Source: Eudromia elegans | Taxonomy: Eukaryota > Chordata > Aves > Tinamiformes > Tinamidae | Assembly (NCBI GenBank): GCA_003342815.1 | Contig: PTEX01000054.1 | Span: forward strand, 2,452,621-2,516,620 | Reading direction: 5' to 3' | Length of the DNA: 64,000 nucleotides | Shown here: in pieces, positions 1 to 15,640 of the stretch | How positions within the stretch are numbered: position 1 is the first letter of the stretch | Layout of the letters: the number at the start of each line of letters is the position of its first letter | Translations under genes and position numbers: made by a program | Notes under the pieces: generated by a model | The model's database searches: none | What the model was told of the DNA's origin: nothing | What the model saw: only the letters and a program-made list of their open reading frames with translations

Positions 1-1
1 C

Positions 2-283
2 AATGCTACCACAGACACCCCACCACAATGTCAGCCAAAAACATCTGATCTGATGATATGGGTTAAGATAGAAGACAATTTTGCAAGAGGGTTAAGAGAA
101 AAAATGGTCAGAAGTTTAAAAGCTTTAACTAAAGCTGCAGAAGTGACTTGTACATTGGAGCAGCTACAGAATTCCCAGTCTGCAGCCCTTACATTGAGCA
201 ACCTGGAGCATCCAAAGCTCATGATGTCAACTGTACTGATGGGTAACACAGTAAAAACAAAACAGAACTACCTTTACTTTTAA
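2..283 (+). other. Open frame at left edge, unidentified and antisense to CUX1
   Basis: The frame is open from the window edge to a TAA at 281-283. It contains IWVKIEDNFARGLREKMVRS followed by LKALTKAAEVTCTLEQLQNS. The amphipathic, protein-like texture and open left end leave room for the 3' part of an old coding fragment. I recognise no family, and the opposite strand is also open for 72 codons here. I do not claim a gene. Confidence 0.15.
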
Positions 284-3200
284 AATAATTTTGGAGAGGA
301 CAATGCCCATTTTTTTTGTAATAAGTGACTTATAGTTATGATATTATAAGTAAGATTTTAAGAGAGCATAGGAATCGGGCACATTTATAAATATATTTAA
401 TGAGACACTGAAAAATCTGCTTAATGAGCAAACGGCATATGGATACTTTAATGACAATTGTGCCACTGACAGTGACTATAAACATGCTCCTATTCTTGGA
501 ACAGCTAAACAAAAACTAAAAACAAATGAAAACATTGGACGGATTTGAAAGCTGCCTGTACTAAACAGTGCAGGACAGGGAGGGTAAGTCCTCCAACTCT
601 CGTGGCAAGCACACGGCTCTTCCAAAGGGAAAAATGATACCAGGAGCAGAAAGAGACTTTTCCAGACTAGAGAGGTTTGACATCAGGACCTGAGAAGTTT
701 CCTTTAGCTTCATTTCCATTGCAGGCAGCGGCCTTTGTATGTGAAACAGGGGAGTACAATATACACTACACTATCAGCTGGAGAAGAGTAAATGCTAATA
801 AGGACAAGCCTCCTTCTCAAACACCCAGGTGGAGAGGACTATGAGAAACTGCCAGTTTAGTATCATACCTGATGGAGAACTTTGCTTTTTGAGTGGAAAT
901 AGGAAATCCTGCATGCAGCACACAACAGGTCTAGATTTAAAACAGAGCATCCATTTGTTTCTGATGATTTAGCTGTGCTACAGCTGTGCCAGAGGAGCTG
1001 TGGCAGCATCACAGGCTCTCCTTGCTCTTAAGGATGAGACTTTACAACAAAATAATGCTATACCAAAATACATGGGCAGCTTTTTACTATGGACCAAAAG
1101 CAACCAAGGCCATCATCACTTATTGTACATACATGTAACGAACTGTATGAAAAACCAAGGTCAGATGAGGAGGACATTAAGTCTAAGGACTTTGGCCATG
1201 ATCAAGGATTTGCCCACAAAAGAAAGATGCTGCTTCCTTGTTCCTGCTCTTCACACAACTTGTCCTTCTTCAGACGTCCAACGGCACAGCTAATAGAACA
1301 GCACAATGCCCGTGAAGGGAATACTTCGTATTTGTATAAAGATTTCCATCTTAGGATCTCATTTCAACCCTGTTTAAAGATAATACAACATGCTGACGAC
1401 TAGAATATGCTAGAATATCCCAAACCTGGGGTTTTTTCTGCTTTGGGCTGTTAAATAACACTAGGTTTTAGGCTGTGCTAGAAAAAAAATGATCAGAATG
1501 GTCTCAGTGAAGGTTAAAAAGGGGGAAAAAATAGTATCTAGGGCATTTCTATGCTACCAAAATGTTACATTAACTGCCAGGGTTACAAGTCTAACAAAAG
1601 AGTCAACACAGACGGCTACAACAGTAACTCAAAATGTTCCACTTATTTACAGTTCCCAAAAAATGCATCCTTAAAAGAAAATCACTTTTTTTTTCCAGTT
1701 TGTGGTTTATGTTTCTCACGTCTGCATATTTCCAGACTCCAGCCAAGACCAAACTGTTGGCCTCAAGCATACTTACTCCTCATGCCTCAGTTTCCCTATC
1801 CGTAAGTAAAGACTACAGAAAGCAATTCCAATCAAGCTCTTAGTGCTTTGCAAAAGTAAATATTTAATGATAACACTGCAATTCACTCCACCCAGCAAGG
1901 CATCCTGCAACTCTCCAGGTTCAACTGCAGGCAGAATCAGAAGTTTTTGGCACAAACCCCATCTTTCAAGCCCCATTTCACAGGAGAGTTTTAGATCAAC
2001 AGCAGAAACATAAGAACCAAATTGCCAAAATATTTCCATTCAACTCTACAGCTAATATTTTTTTTAGTAAAATATTAAAGCCTGCTCGGTTTTGCATTAA
2101 GGAACGGTCAAAACCTTGAACAAATATCTCAATTCCTGAAACATACCTAGAGTTTTCTCTAAGTTCATTTTTTTCTTACTCCTTTTTAAAATTAGTTCTC
2201 TTTAGGGAACATGATCTTTACAGTAACAACTTCCCTGTTCTCTCCTCTCCCTATTATCGCTACTCCTGGGGCTTTGCTGATGGCAACGAGACTAGGAAAA
2301 TTAAGAGAAAAGGCTGTAAGAAACAGAGCCTACGAAGTTCTATCACCTGGTTTTTTTTAGGAAAATCACTTTAAATATAACAATAATTGCAGAGACAAGC
2401 ATTAGAAGTTAATGACTCATCAAAAGAACAGGAAATAGGAAACTTTAAGACCTTAAAGGCACAGCAGAAAGGAACTATTTCATGTCACACACAACACAGC
2501 CAGCCTAACAACAGTATTTCATGTTCAATCAGAGGAAGCAACATTTGAGAACATCTATCACGGTAATTATGTAATGCTGGAGGGAGCAAAACTATTTTTT
2601 ATTCAGTTTGACCCTGAGCACCATCAAAATGGAAAAGAACAAACATTTAAAAAGTGATATATTGGTGCAAGCTGATCCTTAAACAAGAGAGATTTGTTGC
2701 CCTCACCTCCTCCAAAAAGAAAATCGAAGTAAATAATTCATCGGCCAAACTCAGTTCTCAGGATAGGCTGGGAATTCTTCTGCTGAACCCAGAGCTAACC
2801 GAGCCTTGCATCGATGTTGCAGAAGTTCTGTCAATGCTTTAACCTCAATCTCGTGACACAACTTTAAGCAGCAGCAGCTTGGGACTAAAACCCGTGTCCC
2901 CACGGCCAGCCCTGGGCACCTTTCCCGCAGATGGCCCCGTGTCAGACCTGACGAGCATCTTGTCCACGGGCACCCCTGTCCCCTGCACTGCCCATCACAG
3001 CCATTCCTGACCCTGTGCACTCGACCTGAGGGTTTATTTTCAGGTTGGGTGCAAATACAGATGTAAACAGCCTCACTTTGTCCTCCCCTTCCCGAGATCC
3101 TACCTATTTTACTAAAGCCTAGCACACTGTCCCTCTGTGACACTGCCAGCTATTTAGGGCTGGGACGACCTTTGGAGAAGATACATGCATGATGCCCACC

Positions 3201-4789
3201 CTAGGGCCTTCAGCCTCACTGATGGTGCCCACTGCCATCATCGAAAGAGAAGGAATATTAAATATTCATACAGAAATTCTGTGGGTCAAGTTTATGGATT
3301 AAGGCCCTCAAAACAACGAAAAATTCTCCCTTTTCCTAAATGGGGGACACCAGCTCGTGGGCTGCACTTCCACCAGCCACACTCTGGCTCCGGATTTAGT
3401 GTTTGTTAAAAGGTAGTCCGGGATTAAAAGCCATCAGCTGCATCTATACAGCGGGGTAATTTGCAATACTGTGCCAGTGTACAGGCTTAATGATGCCTCA
3501 CCCGTATATCCTCCATGATCACTGCAAAACCATTTTCTTTTTCAATCTCTGTATCTATAGATTGCAGGCTAATCTACAAAAGGAGAAAAAAACCTCTGCT
3601 TCATGTATTATTAGAAGACAGCATGTTTTTCCTAGAATTACTGAAAGTAATTTTTCAGGACTACTCCTTATGTAAACATTAAAATCTCCTCCTCCCCACT
3701 GCATTTTTTAGGCATATCCTTCCTTTTCACAGACCAAAAACTGTGTGTGTTTAAGATGACCACCTAGGCAATAAAAGTGGAAGCCTGGCTGCTTCAACTA
3801 CCAGCCTGACCCGGAGCGTTTTTGGTCTGTGCTGCTTCTGAAGGGTTTTCACTGCAGGGCAAGGTAGAGCATCTAAAATTCTCGCACGACTACTAACATT
3901 TTACGGGCGAAAATACACTATTTCAGTGAAATTCGATATTTTCTCCCATCAAAGGCACAGAGGCTCAGCCCACATGTTAGCGGCAGTGTAACAAGCCCTA
4001 CTGCAGGCGCTGGGGCTGAGGAGCCTTTTCCAATTAGATTTGTCTGGGGAGGGGAGGATGGGGCAGGAGCAAAGAGGTGGCTCTGGAATTTTATTTTGAA
4101 CTGGAATCCCAAGCTTCCGGGCCTGGAGCATTAACAGCTCCACTGGGAAGCCCCAGGACTTGCTGGGCCTCTGCAGTGCAGCAGAAGCAGGACGGAGGGG
4201 CTAAGGGGGAACAGTTGGTCCCCCAAAATGAAGGAAACACACATGGGAAGGTTTCTTCTTCTGCATTTTTCAGGGAGGAGGTAGGGAGGGCTTTTGCACC
4301 ATAGGGGGAAAAAAGCAGCCTGTAATTTTCCTGAGACCCAAGCTGGAGTTTGCTTTTCTGTTCCCGCTTCGATAGGATCTCCAGATCAAACTCATTAGCG
4401 CTGCTTACAGCCGGGCTCGGGGAGGAACGTGTGGGACGGCGAGCGGAATCGGCATTAGGCCTCCGGAGAGGATGTGCCTCTTTAATTGAAAAAGGCAGAG
4501 TAATCATTCATTTATTTAACCCAGAGATGATTATAATCTGAAAACCTTGAAATCCTCTTACACAACAACTGTTTTGGCAAGCCCCTCTGTGTTCCAACAA
4601 ATATTAAACTGTGCTTGCCATTTGTCTAAGGAATCTTGTATTAATAAACATGAAGAAGAACACTTTTACCTCCCACACTCAGTGACAGGAGAAAACAAAG
4701 ACCAGCTGTATTCATCAATGGATCCTTGTTCTGCGCAGAAAGGCTAATTACATTTTACTTCAAGCCTACACATGGAAAACTTTGCTGCT

Positions 4790-5180
4790 GCCATCTTGTC
4801 AAAGGCAGCTCCTCGGGGCGCAGCTGACAGCACGCGCTGCCCGCACGGCACCCGCGGTGGCTCCGCCGCTGACGCCTTCGGTGCCCAGCCCGCGGGGGAC
4901 GCAGGGGACAGGCCCTGTGTCCCACTGTGATCTGCGGGCGAGTGGAACCGCGGGACATCCTGCTCTAATGTGGCCAAACATGGCTCATCCGAGCCAAGGC
5001 TGGAGCATCGGAAAAGCGGCATGGTTTGAGGACCGGGATCAAGCGCCGGCACCGCGGCACGGTGGCACCTTGCTTGGCACTAGCCTCTTTGGACCAGCGG
5101 AGGCTGGAAAAGCCACCAGTAGCTAATCCCTGCGCCGGAGCATCCCTGCACGTGACCGCCGGGACCTGCCCTGCACCTCC
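4790..5180. promoter_or_regulatory. Moderately CpG-rich intronic patch
   Basis: CpG content rises between about 4810 and 5170 (GGGGCGCAGCTGACAGCACG, CCGCGGTGGCTCCGCCGCTG) compared with the flanks, then ends at a long T-rich tract. It is less dense than the islands at 14.4 and 18.6 kb. Overlapping open frames here follow from composition. It may be a minor regulatory CpG cluster or simply a GC-rich isochore fluctuation. Confidence 0.35.
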
Positions 5181-6382
5181 TGCCCATGGGCATCCCCCTC
5201 TCCTTCCCATATGGCCACGGTTCACAACGTTACAACCATCGAGGAGGCAGCCCCGCTCCAAAGCCAGGAGTCTGAAGCGCTGCAAGCTTGAAAAAAATTG
5301 ACAATTATCTTTTTTTTTTCTCTTTTTTTTTTTTTCCCTTTTCCTGCAGGCTTTCCAATTCATCTGCATCAAATAAGTGTCTGTAAAACTAACAATTCTG
5401 GCCTGAGATAAAAATCACATGTTCTCAAAACACGAAATTAAAACTGGCAATACAAGTAGCTTTTCAGACTCAGATCAAAAGAGGGTTTCCTTTTAAAAAA
5501 GAATCAAACTGTCTCTCACCATTTTTATGGGTGTTTCTTTCTTTTTTTTTTCCCCTCAAAATTTCTCCCAGCTTTTACCATTAAAGTAGATGACTCAATT
5601 TCACTGTCTAAATCCAGTTGCCTTTTCATGTTTTTCTAGATTTCCACATTGCAAAATTTGGGCTACAAACGCCACTGAGGACTGCTATTAGGCAAGGCCT
5701 ACGCCTGCCATAAATACCCCAAACAATGATAAAATATTTCTGCTGTTATTAGCTTCTACAAGTTTGCTTTCACAGAACAGCAGTGATTTAAAGCTCCATC
5801 AGACCTATCATTAGTACATGTCTCTTAGAAAAGAACTATCCCAGCTTAATAGTGGGATTACTGCAGATCGTAAGAATTTCTTCTCTTCACTAACTTTCCC
5901 TAAGGATGAAGGGTTCAAAGAAAACAAGGTGGAAGTCTGTCTATCTTGCTTTCAGCTTTCATTGTTAATAAAACCATGGGATAACTGAAAATAACAATGA
6001 CAAGGTCATATATCTTTGAGAGTAGCATCATGTTCTCTTCTAAAATAGGGAAAATCTTCAGAAAATGCCACTCTCTGTAACTTGGGGTGAATCTGACAAA
6101 GTGATGACTGCTACCTCAAACCAGAGGAAACCAAAGAACTCAGCTATGCCATAAAAATCCTTTACTTAACCAAATCTTTGTACCAGGAAAAATGTCTTGT
6201 TGGGTGGTAGAAATTATGAAAATTAATAATCTCTCCACTGGAGACAATATTATGCCAATGGCTTCCAACATGTTTGGACTCCTGAGCCTCTTCTGTCTCG
6301 CCTGCCTCTAACAGACAGATGCAATACAAAAAGGGTGATATCTTGAAGGAAGACGTAAGAAAAAAACGAAAGTGAAATCTTA

Positions 6383-7127
<745 letters not shown>

Positions 7128-7204
7128 CTGTTTGCAAAGCTTGAACTTTGTGTTCAGCTTCTTCCAGCTTTGAGGCTGTCGACATCTGTGTCTCCTGCAA
7201 TTTT
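7128..7204 (-). CDS. CUX1: CUX1 coding exon E (77 bp, coiled coil, weak donor)
   Basis: After finishing the Arg codon from the previous exon, this one encodes 25 residues starting [20 protein letters not shown] and ending QALQT, plus the first base of an Ala codon. That is about residues 189-214 of human CUX1. The acceptor is strong (CCTCTTTCTAG). The donor reads ACAG|GTTTGG, which departs from the GTAAGT consensus at several intronic positions but is the only one keeping the frame into the next exon. Length 77 is not a multiple of three, so skipping would frameshift the message. Small differences from the human protein as recalled are Ala for Thr in MSTAS and Ala for Ser in VQALQ. It is closely followed by the next exon, 677 bp downstream. 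Confidence 0.93.
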
Positions 7205-11200
<3,996 letters not shown>

Positions 11201-11338
11201 CCTGATTTTTCACCTCAGCGAATTCCTTGTTGTATTCTTCTAGAGTTTCCCTAAGTTTCTGGTTCTCTGTTTCAATATCGTGCATACGCTGAACCTTCAG
11301 CTGGAGCTGCTGTCCTAAATCCAAGGCTGGAACCGGAT
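11201..11338 (-). CDS. CUX1: CUX1 coding exon C (138 bp, start of coiled coil)
   Basis: After completing the split Asp codon, the exon encodes 45 residues starting [20 protein letters not shown] and ending [13 protein letters not shown], then the first base of a Glu codon. The acceptor is TTTTTCAG and the donor is CAGG|GTACGT. It corresponds to about residues 101-146 of human CUX1. From QLQLKVQR onward it shows heptad-like spacing of Leu, Val, Ile and Met with many Glu/Lys/Gln, as expected for the start of the long coiled coil that drives homotypic association. Both ends are phase 1 and the length is 3x46, so it is frame-neutral if skipped. The human residue I recall at the Met of VQRMHD is Leu, a conservative change. 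Confidence 0.96.
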
Positions 11339-14185
11339 CTGAAAAAGCAGCAATAAAATAAAATGTAAAATAACAGCTACACCTCTACAACACAAGCGGT
11401 TCAGAGCATGTGTCCTTTTTTCTCTATTAATACCCACTTTCGGTCACAGCAAGGCGCCACTTCAATTTACTTTTCCTTTACGTTCCTCACCTCATATCCT
11501 ACATACTTCCAAAAAAATATATTATACCTACGTTTATATACCTATGTAACTCCTTATATTGGGGAGTACCTCTGGAGCCAAGCCTGGGGAAATTTCCAGC
11601 TTGCTGCATGGCCTAAAGCAGATTGATAGATGAGGAAGAGCCTGAGATCAGCCTTCAATAGCTCGGCTATGGGGGACATGCACTACAACTATAAAATCAG
11701 CGCTCTGTTATCCTAAGTATACCAGTGTCTTAAATGGACTTCCAGCCTTAGAATGGGTTCAAGGGAAAACGTGGTGCCTTCACATGCGGGATTTGGCTCC
11801 CTCTTAGCTGAATGCTGAAAAGCATTTTCAAAGCAACAGCAGAGTTTGATAGAGACATAAGAATGATGCTAAGGCACCTGGCAGTCTCGTGTTTCAAATT
11901 TTTGTTTTCAAAACAAGAACGTCTGGAGAAAAAAAGTAATCCAATCTGTACCTCTGACCGGTAGCTAGCATCCCTTAAATACCTCTACTCCTGCAACAGT
12001 GAATTGCTCGAGGAAATTGCACCCTTCTGCACAGCTGAACACTAACAGCTTATCTGATTATGGAGAACTGCCATATTTTTTTCAAATTGGCAGATCAGGA
12101 ATAATAGAAAGTACCGCGTGAATTTAATAGATTCCATGAACCTGAGATCTCATGGCTCTTATTTGCTATTTCTCTTATATTATACATTTCATAAAAAAAA
12201 CCCCAAAATTACTGTATATGTTTGCAGTATTAATTCCACTGTGTTCCCTTGTGCTAAAGGGAGTCCTTAGTATATACCTGACACGTACGCACGTATAATT
12301 TATCCTGGGATTTCTTCCCAGTCAGAAGAGGAAAATGTTGGAGTCCAACGGACTTATAAAAGATTATTGAATACATTTCTGTTATGGGCGCCAGCATCTC
12401 TTGTGAAACGGCTGCAAAGATTTAGTCTCCTGTGGAGGAATGCTAAACACCAAACTCAGTGGATCAACAACAGTATATATTAGGGAGTTCACTTAATTTT
12501 CAACCACCACAGTCATTAATTTTTCAGACCACCCTCAGTCTCTGGAAACACATAATAAGTCTATTGTACCTCTGTTAACACATTAAGCATGAGCCTGTGT
12601 GTTTTTTCAATATGCCAGCGTTGTTTCATAGTTTATAGAAGAATAGTGCTGGGTTATGTTGAACTAGGAGACGTTATAAGTAGCAGTCGGCTGCATTTTG
12701 TTACTTGGTTTCTTCAACAGCTTATGGCATTACCCTGTTCATAATACAAAATCTAGGTTGCTTGTCATCTGTTCTCTGTACATACATAGTTTATGACTAC
12801 ACAGCTTTTTCATTTATGCTTTTTAGGCCAAATACTTTTCGTTATTATTATCTGTATTAAAATATTTATAATAAATCAAACTTAAAATGTTATTGTGGCA
12901 GAGACAGGGGGTACAGGTAAGGAATTAAATATAAAGTTTAAGTCACAGCGGTAGCAGGAGTTAAAAAGTTCCTACAATATTTATGCGCGGTCCAATTAAG
13001 GTACAGACTGTCACAACACCAGCCTTCTCCCACGGAGGTCTGCCAGCCGCTATCTGAAAGGACCATCCTGCAGCTCCGCACTGCTCCCAGGGAGCTCGCC
13101 CACAGTATTCATCTGCTCGAGGTGAAAAAAGGTTGGACAGGCTCAATCTTTCTGGTTAAATTGCTATAGGAACCTCCAAGTACAGCCAAGGAGCACCTGA
13201 AGCTTCAGTTATGATGCTTCTATAAGCAAGGGTCAAAACGTCACACTGAAAGAAATTGTATTCTGCAAAACCGTGGCTGCACATTTTGCCTTTTTTTTTT
13301 AAAATGTATCCATTGTAAAAAGTTAGGATATCCAGAAGACTTATTTTTCTTTATTTTCCTCTGAATACGCAAGACTTTTAATATTAAAATCACCAAGAAT
13401 TGTAAGTCAAAAATAACATAGACATTATAAAGTGAATAATGACTAAACCTTTAGTCAAATTTGCAATCCCTGGGAAGCTTTATGCTCAAAATGAAAATGC
13501 TTGCAATCTCATAATTATTCATCAGGACATGTATATTTAATTTGGCTCTATTAAAGGTTAATGTTCAAGTAGCAAAACAGTGACAGAACAACCAAAATGT
13601 AAAAACAGTCTCTGCGCATTAAACCTCAAACTTCGCTAGAGCCCAGTCGAAGGACCAATGGCCCGCAGCCATTAAACAGGGCTCGAGGACATGTGAATAA
13701 ACGTGGCTGAAGCACCTCTTAGGTTTCATTTTTATAAACTGCATCAACAACAAAAATATGTTTTATGGACGGTATCGACAAAAACTAATCACTGCACGAC
13801 AACAAAGTGATCAACAGGGTTTGGCCGGAGACATAAACGATTCATTTCTGAATGCCCAAGAACGAATCCCAACAAGCTCTTTAATCTCAAGAGGGAAAAT
13901 CGATGATTTTTGTAGCTGTAAACTCATAATGTGAGGCCAGTACAGACCTTACAGTCGAAGTGACTTCTTACCCGAGTAGGGTAAGAAGAAATTTTTGTAT
14001 TTGAAGGCAAAGCGGAACTGTTCCCTCCTCCCGCACGCAGGCACGCATGGAAAAGCACACCTCTTTATATTAACCAGGTTTACAAAGTGTGTTTCATGTC
14101 ATTTAACAGGAGGTCACTGCATTTTTAAACACGCAGCGGACCAAAACTTTCAATTCATTACACAAACAACAGGCACACACACTGG

Positions 14186-14275
14186 AAAAAAAAAAAAAAA
14201 GGAAAAAAATTAAATGTCAATAGCACGGGGAAGCAGCAAAAGAAAAAGCCTTAATGCCTTTTTTTTTTTTTTTTT
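14186..14275. repeat. Paired homopolymers: A15 then T17
   Basis: A run at 14186-14200 and T run at 14259-14275 face each other about 58 bases apart on the same strand, just left of the CpG island. They could pair as a short hairpin or be two unrelated homopolymers. Confidence 0.8.
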
Positions 14276-14370
14276 GTAATTTCTAATGGAGAAAAATCAT
14301 CGTAATTAACTCTAAAACGTGGAAGAATTTGCTGCGAATTATCCTCGGGGTTTACATTCCCTCCCCAGCT

Positions 14371-14838
14371 TGTTCGTAACCCCCGCTGGGCCCAGGCCAG
14401 GCCCGGCGCAAGGGAAGCGGCCAAGGAATCTCATCCGAACCCCCGCGGTGCCCAAGGGCCTCTCCGCTGCCTGCTGGGAGCAGCGCCCGGGTCCGTTTTT
14501 ATACCAAACCGGGTCCGTTTTTATACCAAAACCTGTGAATTTGTCACCAGCACTTCCCACGGCGGGACAGGCCTCCCCCAGCCACCGTGCCACGAGACCC
14601 CGCCGTGCCCAGCACCCCGCTCCGCTTCGGACACCCGAAAACACTGAAGAACACGGATAAAAACACTGTAAGAAACTGTTATGTTTTGTAAAATACACTG
14701 AAGAAGGTGCCCTGGCCGTGAGCTGGGAGAATGGGGGGCTCTGGAGGGGGCTGCGTGGGTCGGGCGGCCGGGCCGGGCGTGAGGCGGCGGCGTGGGGCGC
14801 GCGCGGCCATAGCGGCCCGCACGCGCGCCCGCCTGCAA
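14371..14838. promoter_or_regulatory. Intronic CpG-island-like region
   Basis: This stretch is dense in CpG, with its highest density at 14750-14830 (runs such as GGGCGGCCGGGCCGGGCGTG and GGGGCGCGCGCGGCC). The flanking intron is A+T-rich. It also contains a perfect 22-bp tandem duplication. Nothing in it encodes CUX1. Unmethylated CpG islands in vertebrate introns often mark alternative promoters or regulatory elements, so that is the inference here; no TATA box or defined start site is claimed. GC-biased local composition is the alternative explanation. Confidence 0.6.
14487..14530. repeat. Perfect 22-bp tandem duplication
   Basis: Two back-to-back identical copies of CCGGGTCCGTTTTTATACCA plus AA (14487-14508 and 14509-14530), inside the CpG-rich region. 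With no differences between copies it is probably recent or an assembly artefact. Confidence 0.95.
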
Positions 14839-14950
14839 TCATACGATTACATAATTAACCCAGCTGTCTCATTAAGAAAATCAACTGGAATTCAGGGCAT
14901 AATTAGTCATACAGCAATTAGCATGCTGATGAGCAACTGATGAAAAGCTG
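14838..14950. promoter_or_regulatory. A+T-rich element with homeodomain-type sites next to the CpG island
   Basis: Immediately after the CpG-dense block the sequence switches to an A+T-rich, non-repetitive stretch with ATAATTAACC, CATTAAG, GGGCATAATTAGTCAT and CAGCAATTAGCATGCTGATG. Several TAATTA/ATTAG cores are typical of homeodomain binding, and the motif-dense texture resembles vertebrate conserved non-coding elements. Conservation cannot be measured here, so the enhancer-like call is an inference. Confidence 0.4.
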
Positions 14951-15296
14951 TCTAGATAGTGAGTACGCTGGGACCACCCTTGTTATTTAAAAAAGAAGGG
15001 GGGGACCCCCCCCAACCCCGGCCTGGTGAGGAGGCAGCGCCGGGATCCAGGCCGGTGTTCCCGACTGCGGGATGGAGCCGCTTGGGTTTGGGAGGGCAAA
15101 ACCAGGGAGAAAAGCCACGGAAAAGCAGAACGGGCCCTCCCTGGGAGGCCAGGTTGGTTTGAGGCCTCTCAGCGCTTTACCCCGCGAAGCAGCCGGCCGG
15201 GAGATGGGCTGCCCAGGGAAATTTTGCCAAACCAAGTGGAAAAAGCGTGTCATTGTTTAAATGTAGGATTTACACAGCACCGGCCAATTACCCTCC

Positions 15297-15314
15297 AAAA
15301 AAAAAAAAAAAAAA
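15297..15314. repeat. A homopolymer (18)
   Basis: Uninterrupted A run between the two CpG-rich blocks of the 14-15.6 kb cluster. No retroposed body was recognised beside it. Confidence 0.95.
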
Positions 15315-15349
15315 TTTACATATATTTTTAATAAATCAGGACCTGCTCC

Positions 15350-15640
15350 GCTGAAATCTGCCCCCGCTGGCACCGTGCACCTGAAGAGGGTGGACGCGGA
15401 GCCGGGAGCAGCGGCGGGCGCCTGTCCCGGCCGCCCCGCGTCCCTGCGTCCACCGTCCCACGGACACCGGAACATGGAGCGGGGAGGCCGCCCCATGGCG
15501 CCCCATGCCCAAAAAGACGTTTCCAAAACAAAAGGTCTTCCCTAAATCCCCTCCTCCCTCCTCATTACCGGCCCCCTGTGCCGCGGCAAGGGGTGGGAAA
15601 GCAAGCCGGGAGACAGCGCCAGAACGACGGGGGCAATGAA
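15350..15640. promoter_or_regulatory. Second CpG-rich segment of the 14-15.6 kb cluster
   Basis: CpG dinucleotides are frequent again between 15360 and 15510 (GGACGCGGAGCCGGGAGCAG and following bases) and continue more sparsely to about 15640. The segment is separated from the first island by a moderately GC-rich zone and an 18-base A run at 15297-15314. It may be the shoulder of one larger island. No gene is evident. Confidence 0.45.

Noticed and set aside
14339-14842. 167-residue minus-strand frame across the CpG island
   Set aside because: Ala/Arg/Pro/Gly-rich product expected from CpG-dense DNA, and it includes the 22-bp duplication. Not a gene.
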